Positions 38,524-51,599 are shown, numbered from the stretch's first letter. The stretch: 64,000 bases of DNA from Marchantia polymorpha subsp. ruderalis (GCA_037833965.1 AP031352.1:16100501-16164500), one strand, 5' to 3'. Notes: generated by a model from the sequence alone, not told the origin. A program made the numbers and translations.

Positions 38524-41500
38524 AGTTGATGAGGTCCTTCTATTCACCGTCGACACTCTCCACGTTCGTTCTCGACGGGAATCGTCACTTGTGAATTGTA
38601 TTGGTCACATGCGCATGTGGTCTACATGTCTCGAGCAATCGATCCACTTCTTTACTTCCAAAGTCCTTTCCTCCTGGGGATTAGAATCTACCTGTTTTTC
38701 TAGTCGGGCCAGTCTTTGAGTCGAACTCGCATGGGCCTCAATTCTGCTGGTCTTGAGAAACGCAATTGATTGACCGCTCGGATTTTAACTTTCTGATAAG
38801 CCCTGTAGTGAATCACATCAGACCTGAGAGAAGTGCAGGCATGTATCCGGGCATGGAGACCCTCTGACTTCTTCATATGTTTTCACGATGATAATTGATT
38901 TACGAACTGATGGACCCGAAGATGGACATAGATCATTTGGAAGCTTTTGTAATCGGAGAACCCGGGGAAGTGACCATAAGAAGTAATAACCAAGTGACGA
39001 CCGTAGCTTGTCTGCGAACAAGATTATTTTAGAGCTCTACTGACTACTTGATGCACACTGTCTTCACAGCATGAGATCTTGAGCGTGTTTGATCATTTTC
39101 ACATGGCTTGAATCACCCAAGAATGCTGGAGTCTGGAACAGAGTGTGCAAGACTGTAGTACAATACTGGCCTGGCTGATATTCTGCAAAGGAGAGAGTTG
39201 TGCAATATGTTCTCTCAACTTTTTCCTCCCAGAGAGACCATCTGAGACCATCATTGTGTTTCGATGAACGTTCGTGTCCTCGCTGGAGTGTTGACTTATT
39301 ACGAGACATTGGTCGGACTGTGAATGAAGTTTAAGAATGTAGTTTGAGATTGAATGATGCAGTGAGATGTACGGAGAACTGATCTGTTTGTGATCTACTC
39401 CAACTTAAACTTGTGCAGTGCTCGGATATATAAACTCAAATCCTGCAGTTTCATCGTTCCAATGCTATCGATTATTAGATAGAAATTCCACTTTGATCTC
39501 TTATTGCACTGCTATCTTCAAACCTCTGACTCTCCGTGAGCTAATTAGTAAGAAATTCCTCGAGTCGGACAGCGGGTCTATCAACGAACACATGAAGTGA
39601 CACAGATCTGCCGCCACGTACATGGATCGGCCACTCAGAAACCAAACCGTAGCAGAAATACAGAATCCAAAACCGAAGTCGAATCGAAAGCAGGTAATGT
39701 CCTCGTCGTTCACAGTCAACATATGGTTTCAGGAGTAAACAGACAAAACGCTCATCAAAAGGACGCCGAGAAATCAAGCTTTGACTCGAGACTTCTTGGT
39801 CCTCTCGAATGGATTGTGCAGGTCAGCCAAGTCATCTCGAGCAGACCATCCCGTACATCGTTTCTCATCTCCGTGGTCCCACAGCCGGTCCCCTCTGAAA
39901 CTAAATCTCATCGATCGGAGCGTGTCGGGCCCCGACGACCAGCTGAGCACTGAGCTTTCTCCCAGCTCCTTCCTCGCGAACTCAGATGTTCGCTCTTTAC
40001 AGTGGGCAGGACGTGTTCCGATTCTGTACTGCGTACAGAATCGTATACGGATCACTGATACTGCGTACGCACCGGACGCGTACGGCGTAAAATTATGACA
40101 CTCCACATCGTGCGTACTCTGGGAGCAGCGTACAGTACTGTACTGTCCGGTGCACGAGATCGCGGGACGATGGGCTGCCCGCTTGCCTGTACGGGCGGAG
40201 GAACCGACGAACCGCACGGCCCGCCCGGCTCGTCCGTGCCTGCGGGAACGACGACGAGACTAACCGGCAATCGCTGTCCCACGCCAGTCGCTAACATAGC
40301 AGGCAGCGTCGGGGACCTTACTCTTTAAAGTGGTGAAAGTATTAAAGCCCGCAGTTAGACTTATTTCTCTACGTTGCTTCTCGGGCGCCGGTGGGTTCCT
40401 TTGGCCTTTGTGGCCTCGGTTTCTCGTGTTGATTTTGTCAGTTTTCGACGCATTTTATTTTAGTCTGTTTTCTATTCTTGTATTACATTCAGTTCTTTTT
40501 ACCATTTACCATTTATACTTTCAAAATCAGTAGCTAGACTGTGATAATCATGATCCAATTCGAGTGGCTCATTTTTCTGTTATCCCGACTAATTAACTTG
40601 TTCAAATTTGTATCGTGCCTTCGTGCTTACTCTTTTGAATGACTATTCAAATAACACTGATTTTTGGATTCAAATAGTGTGGATCTTTCCCTAGTATTGG
40701 CTATCTATGTTGGACAAGTAGAATAAACTAGAAGAAACAAGTACAAAGATTCTTATGATCCGTGTCGTGAAATATTATTTCCATATTCTTATTGAAGAAA
40801 ATTCACTGATATTTATTACCGGCCCACATGTTCAACTAATTCTATAGTCACAGAATAAAAATTTTTGTTCAAATCTTCAATACATCTTTCGACAGAAATG
40901 CACATATTGTTATCTCATATTCCTAACAGTCATATCAATCTTTAAAGAAAACATCTACAATATGAATAAAGAACTTTATTGATTAATTTTCTGCACTAAA
41001 AATTGAAGCATATTATTCCTTTATTCCTGTGTCATTATTACAATCCTCCTTTATTTTATTCAAAGTTTAGATTATCAGGGAAAAAAATCACTATGCGTAA
41101 GATATTTATGGTACAAAGAACAAATGGGCTTACGGTTTCAAGTGGTTGGTAAATATGAAGATAAGGATATCCGTTAAAATGTAAGAATATTACTTTCTAC
41201 TCAAATATATTTTGATATCTGGAGTAATTCACATTATAAGCTGCAATTGATTTGCACATTCAGCTGTACTTAACTATCAGTAATCTGTGGATTTCTTTTT
41301 ATCAATTTTTGGTCATATGTAATATTTAATATCATGGATAAGACAAAGTAAGAAATTTAATATGAACTTACGTTTAAACATATTTTATTACTTTCATGAT
41401 TTTTCCTGCATGTATATGCTTCATCTTTGTGAGATAAGATATTTTTCCTCCTTTTAAATTATATGATTTATCACGCAATATATTTTCCGCTTAAAACATT

Positions 41501-43930
41501 CAAGCAACCTTGATTCTTGAATTTTTTTTGTTTCTTTGCAACGATGTGATGTTTTTTTGTCGAGATTTCAGTCCGGAAAATTTTGTAAACTCTACACCTC
41601 ACATGTGTTTATTCGTGTAAACGTTAAAAGATATCGATATAATAGTAAGAATGATCGATATGTTGAAGTCTAGTTTGCAGTACGTATAGAATAGATTTTC
41701 ACATCTTTCTGCATTTTGCATGGAAGTAACGACACTTCTGGAAAAGAAAACAGTATCCAACAAACAAGGTGGTCTGTTATAGAAACCCTATATCGGTATT
41801 CTGAATATATAACATACATACGCCTTTGCATTCAAAGGGGAGCATGGGTCTCCTCCTCGAACAAGGTGCACTGTAAAGTCAAGTGACTTCCATCGAAGAT
41901 ATAGGGAGGCACATTAATTATATTTAATTATCCAATTGTCAGACGATGTCAAAATGTGAGCGGCTTACGGAATCATGACACGCCTGGCACAGCAAAGCTA
42001 CGGCACCGTCATGGGAAGGGAGAGATGACTTCCCCCCGGCCTAACTTCTGCTCGGAACGGTAACCTCGTAAGGACCTGCACTGGACCGTTGTGGCTGGGA
42101 AATCTGCCGCGCCGGGAGAGCCTCCCAATTTTCGAAGGAGACTGTCGCTGCCCGTCCAAGGGTTTACTGCACTGCTCTCAAGATGCGGTCGACGGCACCG
42201 GTCCTTTCGTTTGTGGAGCTCCACAATTGAACCCGACCGGCTGACACCGGAGTTTGCCGGTCGAATAGCAGGGCCCACGGGAATCATATACGTCGTCACC
42301 CAACTTCTCTCACCTGCTGCATCTACTGCGTTTGTCGTTCATGGAACTGCCAACCGTTGACTGTGATTCTCTGTTTCTACTGACTTAGTCCAACCCAACG
42401 TTTTTCGATATATACCCTGGTTACCAATATTATTATTAGTGTTAATAGGTGTTTTGGGTGCTAGTTTGGATGAACATTGGTACGATGTACGATAGAATAC
42501 TTATTCAAGATGTACCCAAGTCGATCCAAAAAAGTTACAAAGAATCATCAAGCCGTAATCATAAAATCATGGTTTAAACCTAGAAATCATAATAATCATA
42601 ATTAATTCGTAAGACTATTTCAACTTACAATATTAAATATTTTGCAAAAGATTATAAGATTTGATATCACCTTGATTAGCTAGATTTCTTTGTAAAATAT
42701 TGAATATTTTTATTATATGTATTGATCCACCTAGCACTTATACCTAATAAATACATTTTCAGAATTAAGTCTATATTTGAAATCAAACAAACAGATATCT
42801 CTATCTATTGACACCACACTTGTCTCTTATCTAGTATGATGTGTAATCATTGACTTCGAAACTCTACCACGGGCGAGACAGATAACACGTCTACGTCCGT
42901 CACTTCGTAATATCCAACCAAATATAAATTTCAATCAAACATAGATGACTGCAATGCATTTCAATGTTCCTTGTACCTGAGATATTCATTTTCAAGTTAA
43001 TCCAAAACACTACAAGACTAGTGTCATGATGGATTACTGTATATTTTAACCTTCCCATGGGCACTGACCTGACCACTTCTTGTATCTAGAGTGATTACAT
43101 ATGAATCATATGTAATCACTCTAGACACAAGAGTTATACAGTCTGACTCACATAAATCATACAACTTTTTAACTGTAGGGCACTGATAGGTCTTGTAGTC
43201 ATATATAATCATACATATCTACGTACGAGTTTTAAATGACAATGCTTCTATCAAAAAATAGTGCTTGCATATCTTACACATCAGAAATGATTCTTAGTTC
43301 TCTTCGATGTACGTTTAGTGGAAACTCACATGTTCGAATCTATACATGCTGGATTCCATCTCTTTGATCCTCGAGATTTGGGTTAATATAGAAAAAAAAA
43401 TCGAACAACGATGTATGGAACTCATACAACAAAATAATCAACCTCAATGATGTGATACTCACTTTCTCGCTTCAAAATAATATTCTTCGACTTTTTCTTG
43501 GTGTTGACTTTCTGACAGTTCTTCAAAGAGAGAGAGACTGGTGATTTATCTCATGGGGCTCCGTTTTCACTTCCCATTATTGGTTAGTATCCCAGATTGG
43601 ACGCAGACCGCTGAAACTGGAGTGATTCCATAAAAGCTCTCCTGTCACTTCGACTGCAAGGTCATAATGTTCGATCTGCGAAAGCGTTTTCTACCCTCCG
43701 ACTGCATGAACCGGAAATAGCAACGCTGTCAGAAACCCGATTCAGAAACCACGTCCATCGAGAGAAACTGCTGCTCTGCACTTCTTCAAGCCCTTGGAGA
43801 TCCGTGTCACTCTTGCTGGGCCGAACGAAACTCCTCACATTTCAGATTTCGAGATCCCGAGGGGAACACTCACAAGGTTCTTCTGAACAATAACCAGAAA
43901 AACACGAGTTTGCAAAGACCTCAAAATTTA

Positions 43931-43933
<3 letters not shown>
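38524..43933. other. Spacer: ordinary, then AT-rich, with a small GC-rich island
   Basis: 38.5-40.3 kb has no recognisable gene; overlapping frames on both strands near 39.6-40.3 kb look like chance in GC-rich sequence. 40.4-41.9 kb is AT-rich repeat-like DNA. A GC-rich island at 42.0-42.37 kb is open on both strands (89 codons plus, 96 codons minus) but resembles nothing I know. 42.4-43.9 kb is AT-rich again, with a palindrome at 43078-43132 listed separately. Confidence 0.45.
43078..43132. repeat. 27-bp palindrome (one mismatch) with 1-nt spacer
   Basis: The arms 43078-43104 and 43106-43132 are inverted repeats around a single A at 43105, with one mismatched pair (43084 with 43126). The inner part includes TCTAGAGTGATTACATATGA and its exact complement. 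It is the longest palindrome in the window. Confidence 0.95.

Positions 43934-43968
<35 letters not shown>
43934..43968. repeat. (TC)n microsatellite, about 17 copies
   Basis: Uninterrupted TC over 35 bases, followed by a short TA run. It causes the poly-Ser/Leu or poly-Arg/Glu look of frames crossing it. Confidence 0.95.
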
Positions 43969-43971
<3 letters not shown>

Positions 43972-44669
43972 ATATATACAAGCACACACACATTTTGGAA
44001 TGATGGCAGCTACAAAAACAGCGAGAAGACACAACTTGCACGAGGCATTCACAGATCTGGTAGCACTGCTTTACTTGATATCGTGTGTGCATACAACAAG
44101 ACCGGCCCGGCCCGGCCCCCTGACGTTTCGTCAGCGGAGGCATCCTCGGAGCAATCCAAATCTTGCGAATTTGGACGGCGCTGGACCAGGCAGGCTCCGG
44201 ACAGAAGGTCTCGGGGGCCATCGGTCGGCCGGCCAGGTCTCGAACGATCAATCGATTCGCTGCAGATCGGTGGAATTTTTTATTCGAACCCAAAAGAATT
44301 CATCCTATCTGAACCCTGTCCCTGTCTCCGACGACCACTGCAGCGAGGACACGATGAATTCTGCCACTAATGGATCGACGCTTCCGCTGCAGTCTCAGTG
44401 GCCCGGACGAGGGCAGAGTTCCCCTTCGCTCTGACGCTCCGGCCGCTGGTCCTTATGACGGAGTGTTCCTAACTAGCATGGACACGAGCTCTCGTGAGCA
44501 ACGAAGGATGTTACTGACAGATTTGTCTGTGTGCCTAATCTATCTATCTACGTGGAGCACGGTAATCAAACATTCGATGTTTGACGAGTAATATTACAAC
44601 GAATAAACAGGGCTGAGAAGAAGAGCCATCAATTTTTGTCTCGGATCAATTGATCAATTCTACTACAAT
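43969..44669. other. Spacer downstream of the Mpo1-like gene
   Basis: A 174-codon plus-strand frame (43910-44434) crosses the TC repeat and has no conserved domain; I do not call it. The stretch next to 44670 should be the 3' untranslated region of the minus-strand Mpo1-like gene; I saw no clean AATAAA on that strand. Confidence 0.4.
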
Positions 44670-45254
44670 CTATGGGCCGTCGCTCCAGATTTTATCGCAC
44701 AGATCTTTCCGCACTTTCCAGCAAGTGATCCAGCCCACGCCGCAGTAGCCCAAGAAGAAGGGCGTCATGAGCAGCAGCTCGAACATCTCGAAGGCCGGAA
44801 TGCCGATCTTCTCGAAGAAGTAGTGGCCGATCAGCTGCGGGAACAGCGAGAGCAGCGACGCTCCGAAGGTGCAGGCGATGGCGGCGTACATGGGCATGAC
44901 GCCGAGAAGCAGCTGGGCAATGGGGAAGGACCCGGCCACTGCCAGGCCCATGAGCGGCAGCCAGAAGAAGAAGACGACGGGATCCAGGTACCAGAAGAAG
45001 GCCAGATATGGCAGAGGGAAGAACAGGATCACCAGCGGGATGAGGATCGGGTCCGGCAGCGTGAACATCATTCCCAAAATGACCAGCGTCGATGCGAAAA
45101 ACGCGAACGCGAAGCTCATGCTCACGATGTGCACCAGCTGGTTCACCGTCGACGTGTGATGACGACGAAGGTTGCGCAGCTCGTCGATCAGCACTCCATG
45201 GCGGAAGAAGATGGCCTTGTAGTTGGTCTTGGGCTCGGGAATCAGGACCACCAT
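44670..45254 (-). CDS. Mpo1-like (DUF962) multipass membrane protein
   Basis: A 194-residue, intronless, strongly hydrophobic protein with about four membrane segments (roughly 46-64, 69-88, 93-118 and 121-140) and a hydrophobic stretch at 155-178. The family signature is visible: HHTSTVNQLVHIV (about 32-44) and LIGHYFFEKIGIPAFE (about 141-156), whose histidines (His32/33, His42, His144) match the conserved metal-binding histidines of DUF962 proteins. Yeast Mpo1 of this family is an ER Fe2+-dependent dioxygenase that shortens 2-hydroxy fatty acids during phytosphingosine breakdown. An ER lipid-metabolism role is therefore likely but inferred. The start ATG at 45254 is the first in frame and the length is normal for the family. 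The upstream sequence is rich in CTCC and GCAG repeats, as often in long plant leaders. Confidence 0.8.
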   Translation of the reverse strand: MVVLIPEPKTNYKAIFFRHGVLIDELRNLRRHHTSTVNQLVHIVSMSFAFAFFASTLVILGMMFTLPDPILIPLVILFFPLPYLAFFWYLDPVVFFFWLPLMGLAVAGSFPIAQLLLGVMPMYAAIACTFGASLLSLFPQLIGHYFFEKIGIPAFEMFELLLMTPFFLGYCGVGWITCWKVRKDLCDKIWSDGP

Positions 45255-48200
45255 CTTGACGAATCACTCCTCCTCCTGTCCTGCACCTTCTTGAGCTGAC
45301 GAATTCCGCCCCCTTCCTGAACTATCTTCTACAACTACTCTCTGAACGAAATCAACCTCCACAACTCCTCCACTGCTGCGGGCGTTGCGTTCCGGCCTGT
45401 ACACCTGACGACACAAGGAGCAGGAGCAGGAAGAAGAGCTCCCGGTTGCGATGAGTCCTTGCAGCTCCTGTCAGCACTGAGCCTGTCGGGCGGCAGCACT
45501 GGCAGCAGCCTCCATTCTATTTTGTTTCCTACTCCGTGGCCTGTGCTTGTCGGCGAATGATAATTCCTTGAGCTATCCGAACGTCGTATAGTGCGTAACT
45601 AATGTCTGTCAGCGTCCCGTCGATAATCCTGGTTCCGTGATCACGAGCGCAATCCCCGACCCCAGTGTGTCTCGGCGTGACGCAACTGCTTTTCGTATGC
45701 CCGCGATTGCTTTCTGCAAGACCAAGACAACGATGAAATCTTGCAATCCTCAAAACGCTCGCACATTTGCCCCCCGAACTCTGCTCACGATCTCAATCCG
45801 GGTCCTCGGCATTCTTTAACGAAGAATGGTAAAAGCCTCGTTCCAGGTCGGACCCATGATTGCAAGTGCACATGACATCGTAATTCAAATGTATCTCAGT
45901 CGAGCACGTCTCGAGTGAGGGAGGAGTTGACGATCGAGCAGGGGAATGGGGTTGACACACGCCAGTCCAACGACAGCTGACCATAGCGAGGAAACAAGTC
46001 CAAATTCTGCTCGAAACACGAGCCACGGGCCAATCCAGGCAGTTAGTAAGAACTCACCTCGAATCTCAAGGTGAAAGTCTCGACCCACCAAATTGCAGCA
46101 GCAGCAGCAGCAGCAGCCTTCGTCTGAAGAACAGCAGGCGCTCTTATCAGAGCTCCGACGACGCTCACACCACTCCGGATTCTAAATGGGAGTGCTCGGT
46201 CTCAAAAGCGCTGCACATAAGTCCCCAAAATGATGTCCAGCCCCCGAAACACTCTGGCTCTCGCTCGCCTCTTCCCCTATCTGGATCCGTCCTGGCTACA
46301 AAGGCAGGCAGCTCGCTGGAATTCGGTCAAGCCGGTAGAGTCCGGGATTTCCTGCAGCAGCAGCAGCAACTTCCAGGATGTGCTTTCGACCTCGCTTCGC
46401 TGTCGGAGCTTGCCTTCCAGTTGGGCCAGATGAGCAGGAGGGACGAGGCGAGGCGGGGCTGGGGGTCATATGCTTCCATCACGACTTCGCTCGAGCCCCA
46501 AGTACTCACTCACTCACACTTTCTCTGTCTCTGGAGGCAGCCAGTAAAGCCAACTCCAACACGAGTGAGCGCGCGATCGATGTCACTGTCTGGACATGAG
46601 GGAGGGTCGAGCTCGTTTTGACTTTCTCTAGCTGGACTCGCGGCTTTCCAGGCTTCCTGCCCGCTTGACCTTCGTAATTGGCTTCCATGTCCCTCCGAGC
46701 TCTGCCTTTCTGAGGCGCACGATGCCTTGCGCCTGCCAAGTTTCTCGGAGCTCCTCGCTCGGCTTTCAGGCGACCGACCTCATGGCGGGTTTTGGCTGCC
46801 GCCGGTTTACCTTCGGTCTAGGGTTGGGATGCTCTTGGTCACGTCTAGGGTCCTTACTTAGAAGAATCTGACACTGGTTCCAGAGCTCCATTTTGTGTGG
46901 GATTCTATCATATGGTGGGCCTCAGAACGAACCTCGCTAATCTCTCCAGTGTGCAAGTTCGTTCCCAGGGATGGATGTTGATCTGGTGGACTTTATCTGA
47001 CCGGCTTTCCATTGTGGAAGTTAGTCAGGAAGGCCAGAATTTGGGGAGGGACAATTCCCCACGTCTGCTTCTGTTCGCGGTCCATCTGGTTGTATATATG
47101 CTCTTGCTGGCTATCAGTAGCGTTGAACAGGCATGACAGAGCTTCTAGCTTCGGTTTGGACAGCAAGAGAAGTTAGGCCTGGACTTTTTCTTGTATACCA
47201 AGTCGAGGGGCTTATTAAAGTGGGTGACCCCTAGTCTTACTCGTTTGTACAATTAGCTACCTGGCGGTATTTCAATGTAACTTATTGCCGTCTGTGTTAC
47301 CATGTGCGCCAGTGAGTGTCACGGGCCCTTTTTGTGCACCATATGATCAAAGAACTTATGACTGAGCCAAAAGCTTCAACCACTGTTAGCGTTCACGGAA
47401 TTCTTTTGTTCTCTTGCTGTTCTTCGCCAGCATGAAATCGCTATACTTCGTGGATACCGTTACTTCATGGCCACGCTGGTGCTGGTCAGCTGTAGCACAA
47501 ACAGCTCCCACCTGGATCGATGCAGCCCCACCGATAGATTCCACCAGGATCTCGTCGAGGCTGTCCTAACTCCAGATTGAGCAGAGCGGAATTTTATTTC
47601 GTTCCAGATGTTGGGACCCATCGTAATTGTTGCCCGGGTCTTGTGGTTCTGTTTCCTTCCTCCCTCCCTCCCTGGACTGTTGACGGTTATGGTTTCGAGC
47701 GGTTTTGCATCCGATTGCAATTTGAGAATCGAATCTTTTTCTCTTTGATTCAGTCGTCCAACTCCTTTCATCGCACTAACGACGTTTTGCAAATGCCCGA
47801 TCAGTAGTAGTATAGGATCCTGCATGACCCTCTGGGATGCGTGGATGTTGGATGGGAAGGGAGATCATAGCTCCTTGGCTTGTTGGCTACGTCTAGCGAT
47901 TAGGAAGTTATATCGGAAGACAAGAGGTTTTGTAGAGCGACCCTGCGATGATTACATGGAAAGGGCACCGACTGTCACACTCTCGAATCCCCCAATGGGA
48001 AAACCGGAACCGAATAAGCAATGATTCTCGAGCAGGGTCGACCGTTTAGATATTGCTGTACTGGTGCAGAGCTCAACGGCCACGTGACACAACCTTTCTG
48101 GCATGAATGAGATTTGGTACTGTAGTACAGTACTAGAGATTTAAAACTTCTGGGCCACTTTCAGCAGCGAGTGACATAATACTTCGCTCACCGGCCAAAG

Positions 48201-50302
48201 ATGCCGCTCGTGGTTCATCTCTGCACCGATCTGCCTCCCCATCGCAGTACGATATGCTTAAGAGTAAATGAGAGCAAATATTGGTGCAATACTGCTCCAC
48301 TTATTTCAGGACACTTCGAAGCTTGGTTTGAATTACTCGTCGTCTCTGCTTGTTAGGAGATCTCAAACATATCGAAGTATATATCATACAGGAATAATGG
48401 GAAATTCCATTTTTTGTTTAGCAACTGAGCAACTTTTGTATGGAACACGGGCAGTCTTTCTGAAGGTGCAGGTCTCTGGATGTAGTTTTTCCTAGCTAAG
48501 GTCATGTGCATAGTGTGGGCACCGTTTTATAGAGCTTTTGCTGACCAAAAATATTTGCAAATCTTGACGAATAAAGGGAGGCTTTTTGGCTTTGTGGGTG
48601 TTTCTGGAAAAAGTGTTGAATCGAACTCCAAGAAGGTGACGATCAAGAGAGAAAAAGTCTCATGGATTATGCTCGAATCATGAGCATACCAATGGGAGTA
48701 CGATTCATCGACATTCTAGAAGATAGCACGAACAGCGACCGGCTGGGCAGACATTCCCGATTCACCTGCACTTGCCAGAGAATTACTCAGATGAATCGTA
48801 GAGTGATTTTGAAAGGGCCAGTAAACGAAATGGCAGAGCCCTGATCAGGAGTTGACAAACCTGTAGGATCTTCTCCTGAAGACTTTTCTTCTCCTCTTTT
48901 ACTCTCTTGTCCTAACCAACACGCACAAGAAGAAATCAGAAGAAGAAGTCGTCGATGTCCTCTGGAGTGAAAGGAAATATCTCCAACAAACAAATAGGAA
49001 AGTAAAAAGGGAATCATCTTCGAAGATGATTTCCTCATATGCATACGTGAAAAGTTAATCTTCCGAGACTGAAATATTCTTCGAGTGGCAGATGTGTAAT
49101 GGACAAAAATTCTGCAGCATCGAGGAGCTCCAAGGGAACAACAGCCCTATGAAGAACATGCCTCAAGAGAAACTTCCTTCATCCTTCCATCCTCACAAAA
49201 ATGGCAAGCACTTCAAACTTAAAACAAGTCCACGTTATGGCCAAAGAGAGTACTTGCTTTTACGTGTAAATCACACCTAAAAACACGTGACGTTATGGTT
49301 CAGGCAAAAGAATTTTTTTCCTGGGTATTGCATACATGGACACCATGCAATTTCCACGCGCTGAATGATGTTTTCGAATGGTTGACTCTCGTGTGTTTGT
49401 TTTCTACAATCCCCACATCTGCCTTTTGTCGAAATTTGTTGCCGCTAGCCTCATGTGCCTCACTTGGAATGTGTTCCTCCTGTTATCGGATACAGCGAAC
49501 CGTTGCCAACAAAGAAACCAATGTTAGTAATGGGGCAAACATTACCTGAAAATCAGAAGAAACGGCTCCATAGATTCTCCATCTCATCCTCGATATGGTA
49601 TTTCTTCCCATTGCAGTGACATAGCAGACTGGGTTTAATGGTATCCCTTTTGACACCGTTGAAAGGGCTCAGCACTTTGACCCTCTCGGTATCATCTCAA
49701 ATAGTAGCCGTAAGCAGGTAAATGGCTTGACCACAGTAAACGACACGTCATCATCCGATGAGGCGTAGACTTTCAACGACGTCTCTTATCTCTCGTAGTC
49801 TATTGGTACGAAATGTCAAGTTATTGTTTCTATCCTTGGGCACAATTTCGTTTCAAAATTTTTATAATATATATATTGTTGAAGAAGTTGTTAGCATCTG
49901 CTGGAATTGCGAAATGGTTGGCAGGTATGAACATACTCAAGAGGAGGAAGTCTCGGGTCCCCTCTTTGTGTTGTGTTGTAGTCATTTGCTGTTTGGAGAA
50001 AATCAACCTTCTGCTCAGTGTTCATCTCTTCGCCAAAGTGCCAACATGTGGAACAGTTGGCAAGTGGTGGAGGGTTTAGGGTCATTCGGAGAGCCTCATG
50101 TGTGGTCGATGAAGATAGTCTTGATATCAGGATTTGGCCTGGGACTTTTGCACAGCTGGTGCTTCAAAATCAGGCGAGCGGCTACACATTTCGACAGAAG
50201 TCAGATGTGCAGATTGTAGAAAACAAACACACGAGAGCCAACCATTCGAAAACCTCATTTGAGCGAGGAGATTGCATGCTGTCGATATATGCAATACCCA
50301 CT
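45255..50302. other. Spacer without recognisable gene
   Basis: About 5 kb. The first few hundred bases are the promoter and leader of the Mpo1-like gene. A GCA trinucleotide run is at 46095-46117 and a shorter one near 46353. No frame above 153 codons occurs (49758-50219) and none shows a domain. A 10-bp palindrome AATCATCTTC with its complement is at 49012-49031. The moderately GC-rich 45.3-47.9 kb part could hold a non-coding transcript, but I have no positive evidence. Confidence 0.4.
46095..46117. repeat. (GCA)n microsatellite
   Basis: About 7.7 uninterrupted GCA units, upstream of the Mpo1-like gene on its promoter side. Confidence 0.95.
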
Positions 50303-50311
50303 AACATACAA
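50303..50311. repeat. 9-bp target-site duplication AACATACAA, left copy
   Basis: Identical to 51051-51059; together they bracket the foldback element. Confidence 0.9.
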
Positions 50312-51050
50312 GGGAGGGGCTAGTTATCCCTCACATGGGTCTAACTAGCCCTCACTCTAGTATACGGACTTCAGTCATTGGGCAGATGGGGCTATAGGAT
50401 CCGTGTGAGAAAAGTTGAATTTCACGAGTAAACTTCTTTCTAATGGACTCCAAAGGTTCCATGGTGTCATCTGCCAAGTAAGAAGCTGATTGCCACATCC
50501 GAGATCTAAAAGTCACGTCAAGGTTCGGAGGGATTACAAAACCGGGTTGGTGGGTGCGAATTTTTGGTGAAGTCACAACTGGTGTTAGTATTAGTTGGTG
50601 TTCAATGCGAGTGCGGTAGGATTGGATTTTTCCGGACGTACTTTTGTGGAAAATCCATTTTTGTGTCATGAACAATGCTCGATTTAGTATCTATATCATT
50701 GAGTTATTCCATCAAACTGGGACAAAAAGCATGTGCAGTACAGCATAACAAAAGGTTCAGTGTAGTCATTGAATTATTCGACGCATTTGCATTGAGACGC
50801 ATTGCATCACACCCACGAGCCCGTTTTTGCTTCCAAGAACCTTGACGTGACTTTTAGATCGTTGAGGTGGCAATCAACTTCTTACGTGACTAGTGACACT
50901 CTGGCATCTTTGGTGTCTATTAGAAAGAAGTGTAGTCGTGAAGTTCACCTTTTCCCATACAGACCCTTTAGCCCCATCCGTCCAATGATTCAAGTCCGTA
51001 TACTAGGGTGAGGCTAATTAGCCCCAAGTGATGGATAACTAACCACTCCC
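50312..51050. mobile_element. Foldback Mutator-like non-autonomous element (739 bp)
   Basis: The ends are long inverted repeats of about 215 bp (50312 to about 50527, and about 50836 to 51050). The termini read GGGAGGGGCTAGTTATCC and, inverted, GGGAGTGGTTAGTTATCC. They are followed by long near-identical stretches such as CTAGTATACGGACTT and AAAAGTCACGTCAAGGTTC. The exact 9-bp duplication AACATACAA on both sides is the signature of Mutator-superfamily insertion. The roughly 300-bp centre encodes nothing recognisable, so it depends on a transposase elsewhere. The two short frames at 50352-50675 (-) and 50802-51011 (+) are the same sequence in the two arms and are not genes. Confidence 0.88.
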
Positions 51051-51059
51051 AACATACAA
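51051..51059. repeat. 9-bp target-site duplication AACATACAA, right copy
   Basis: Exact copy of 50303-50311. Confidence 0.9.
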
Positions 51060-51599
51060 ACCTATTATGACTAAACCATAACGACAGCTATTTTTATGTG
51101 TAAATATACACGTAAAGGAAATGTGGTAGTGCAGTTTTTTCATTTTCAGATTTAAGGTAGTTAGGAAGTAAAATCCACATAGTTTTAACTTTTGAGATAG
51201 CAGTAGTTAGAAGAGAAGAGAATAAGAACTTTTAGTGTATATGCTAAGTAGGAGTAGGAAGTACAAAGGATTGACCTAAGAAGAGCTTGACTTGTTGAGG
51301 CCGATGAGGTCCAAATCCAAAGGAACGAACCTGTGGGACTCGAGTTCCGGAAGGAAGGGACGAAAACTCAAGTTCTCCGAAGACCTAGATCAGCCTTCGG
51401 AAGAGGGTATTCGGTATTCTGCGGTGATGACTTCAGAGTTACCTACAAAGCGCTTTTGACGAAGGATCCCCAGTGGAGTAAATGATGGCGCGGCACTAGA
51501 AAGAAATTTGAATGGCGGCACCTTCAATTCGCACGAGTCGATTCTACAGTTGCGACGGCGAGTTACACCCGAGAGGGTGCGAGTCCGTCTCCCACATTT

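Noticed and set aside
43910-44434. 174-codon plus-strand frame
   Set aside because: It starts in a TC microsatellite, has no domain, and its length comes from low stop density in GC-rich sequence.
50352-51011. Two related short frames on opposite strands
   Set aside because: They are the two inverted arms of the foldback element read in mirror orientation.
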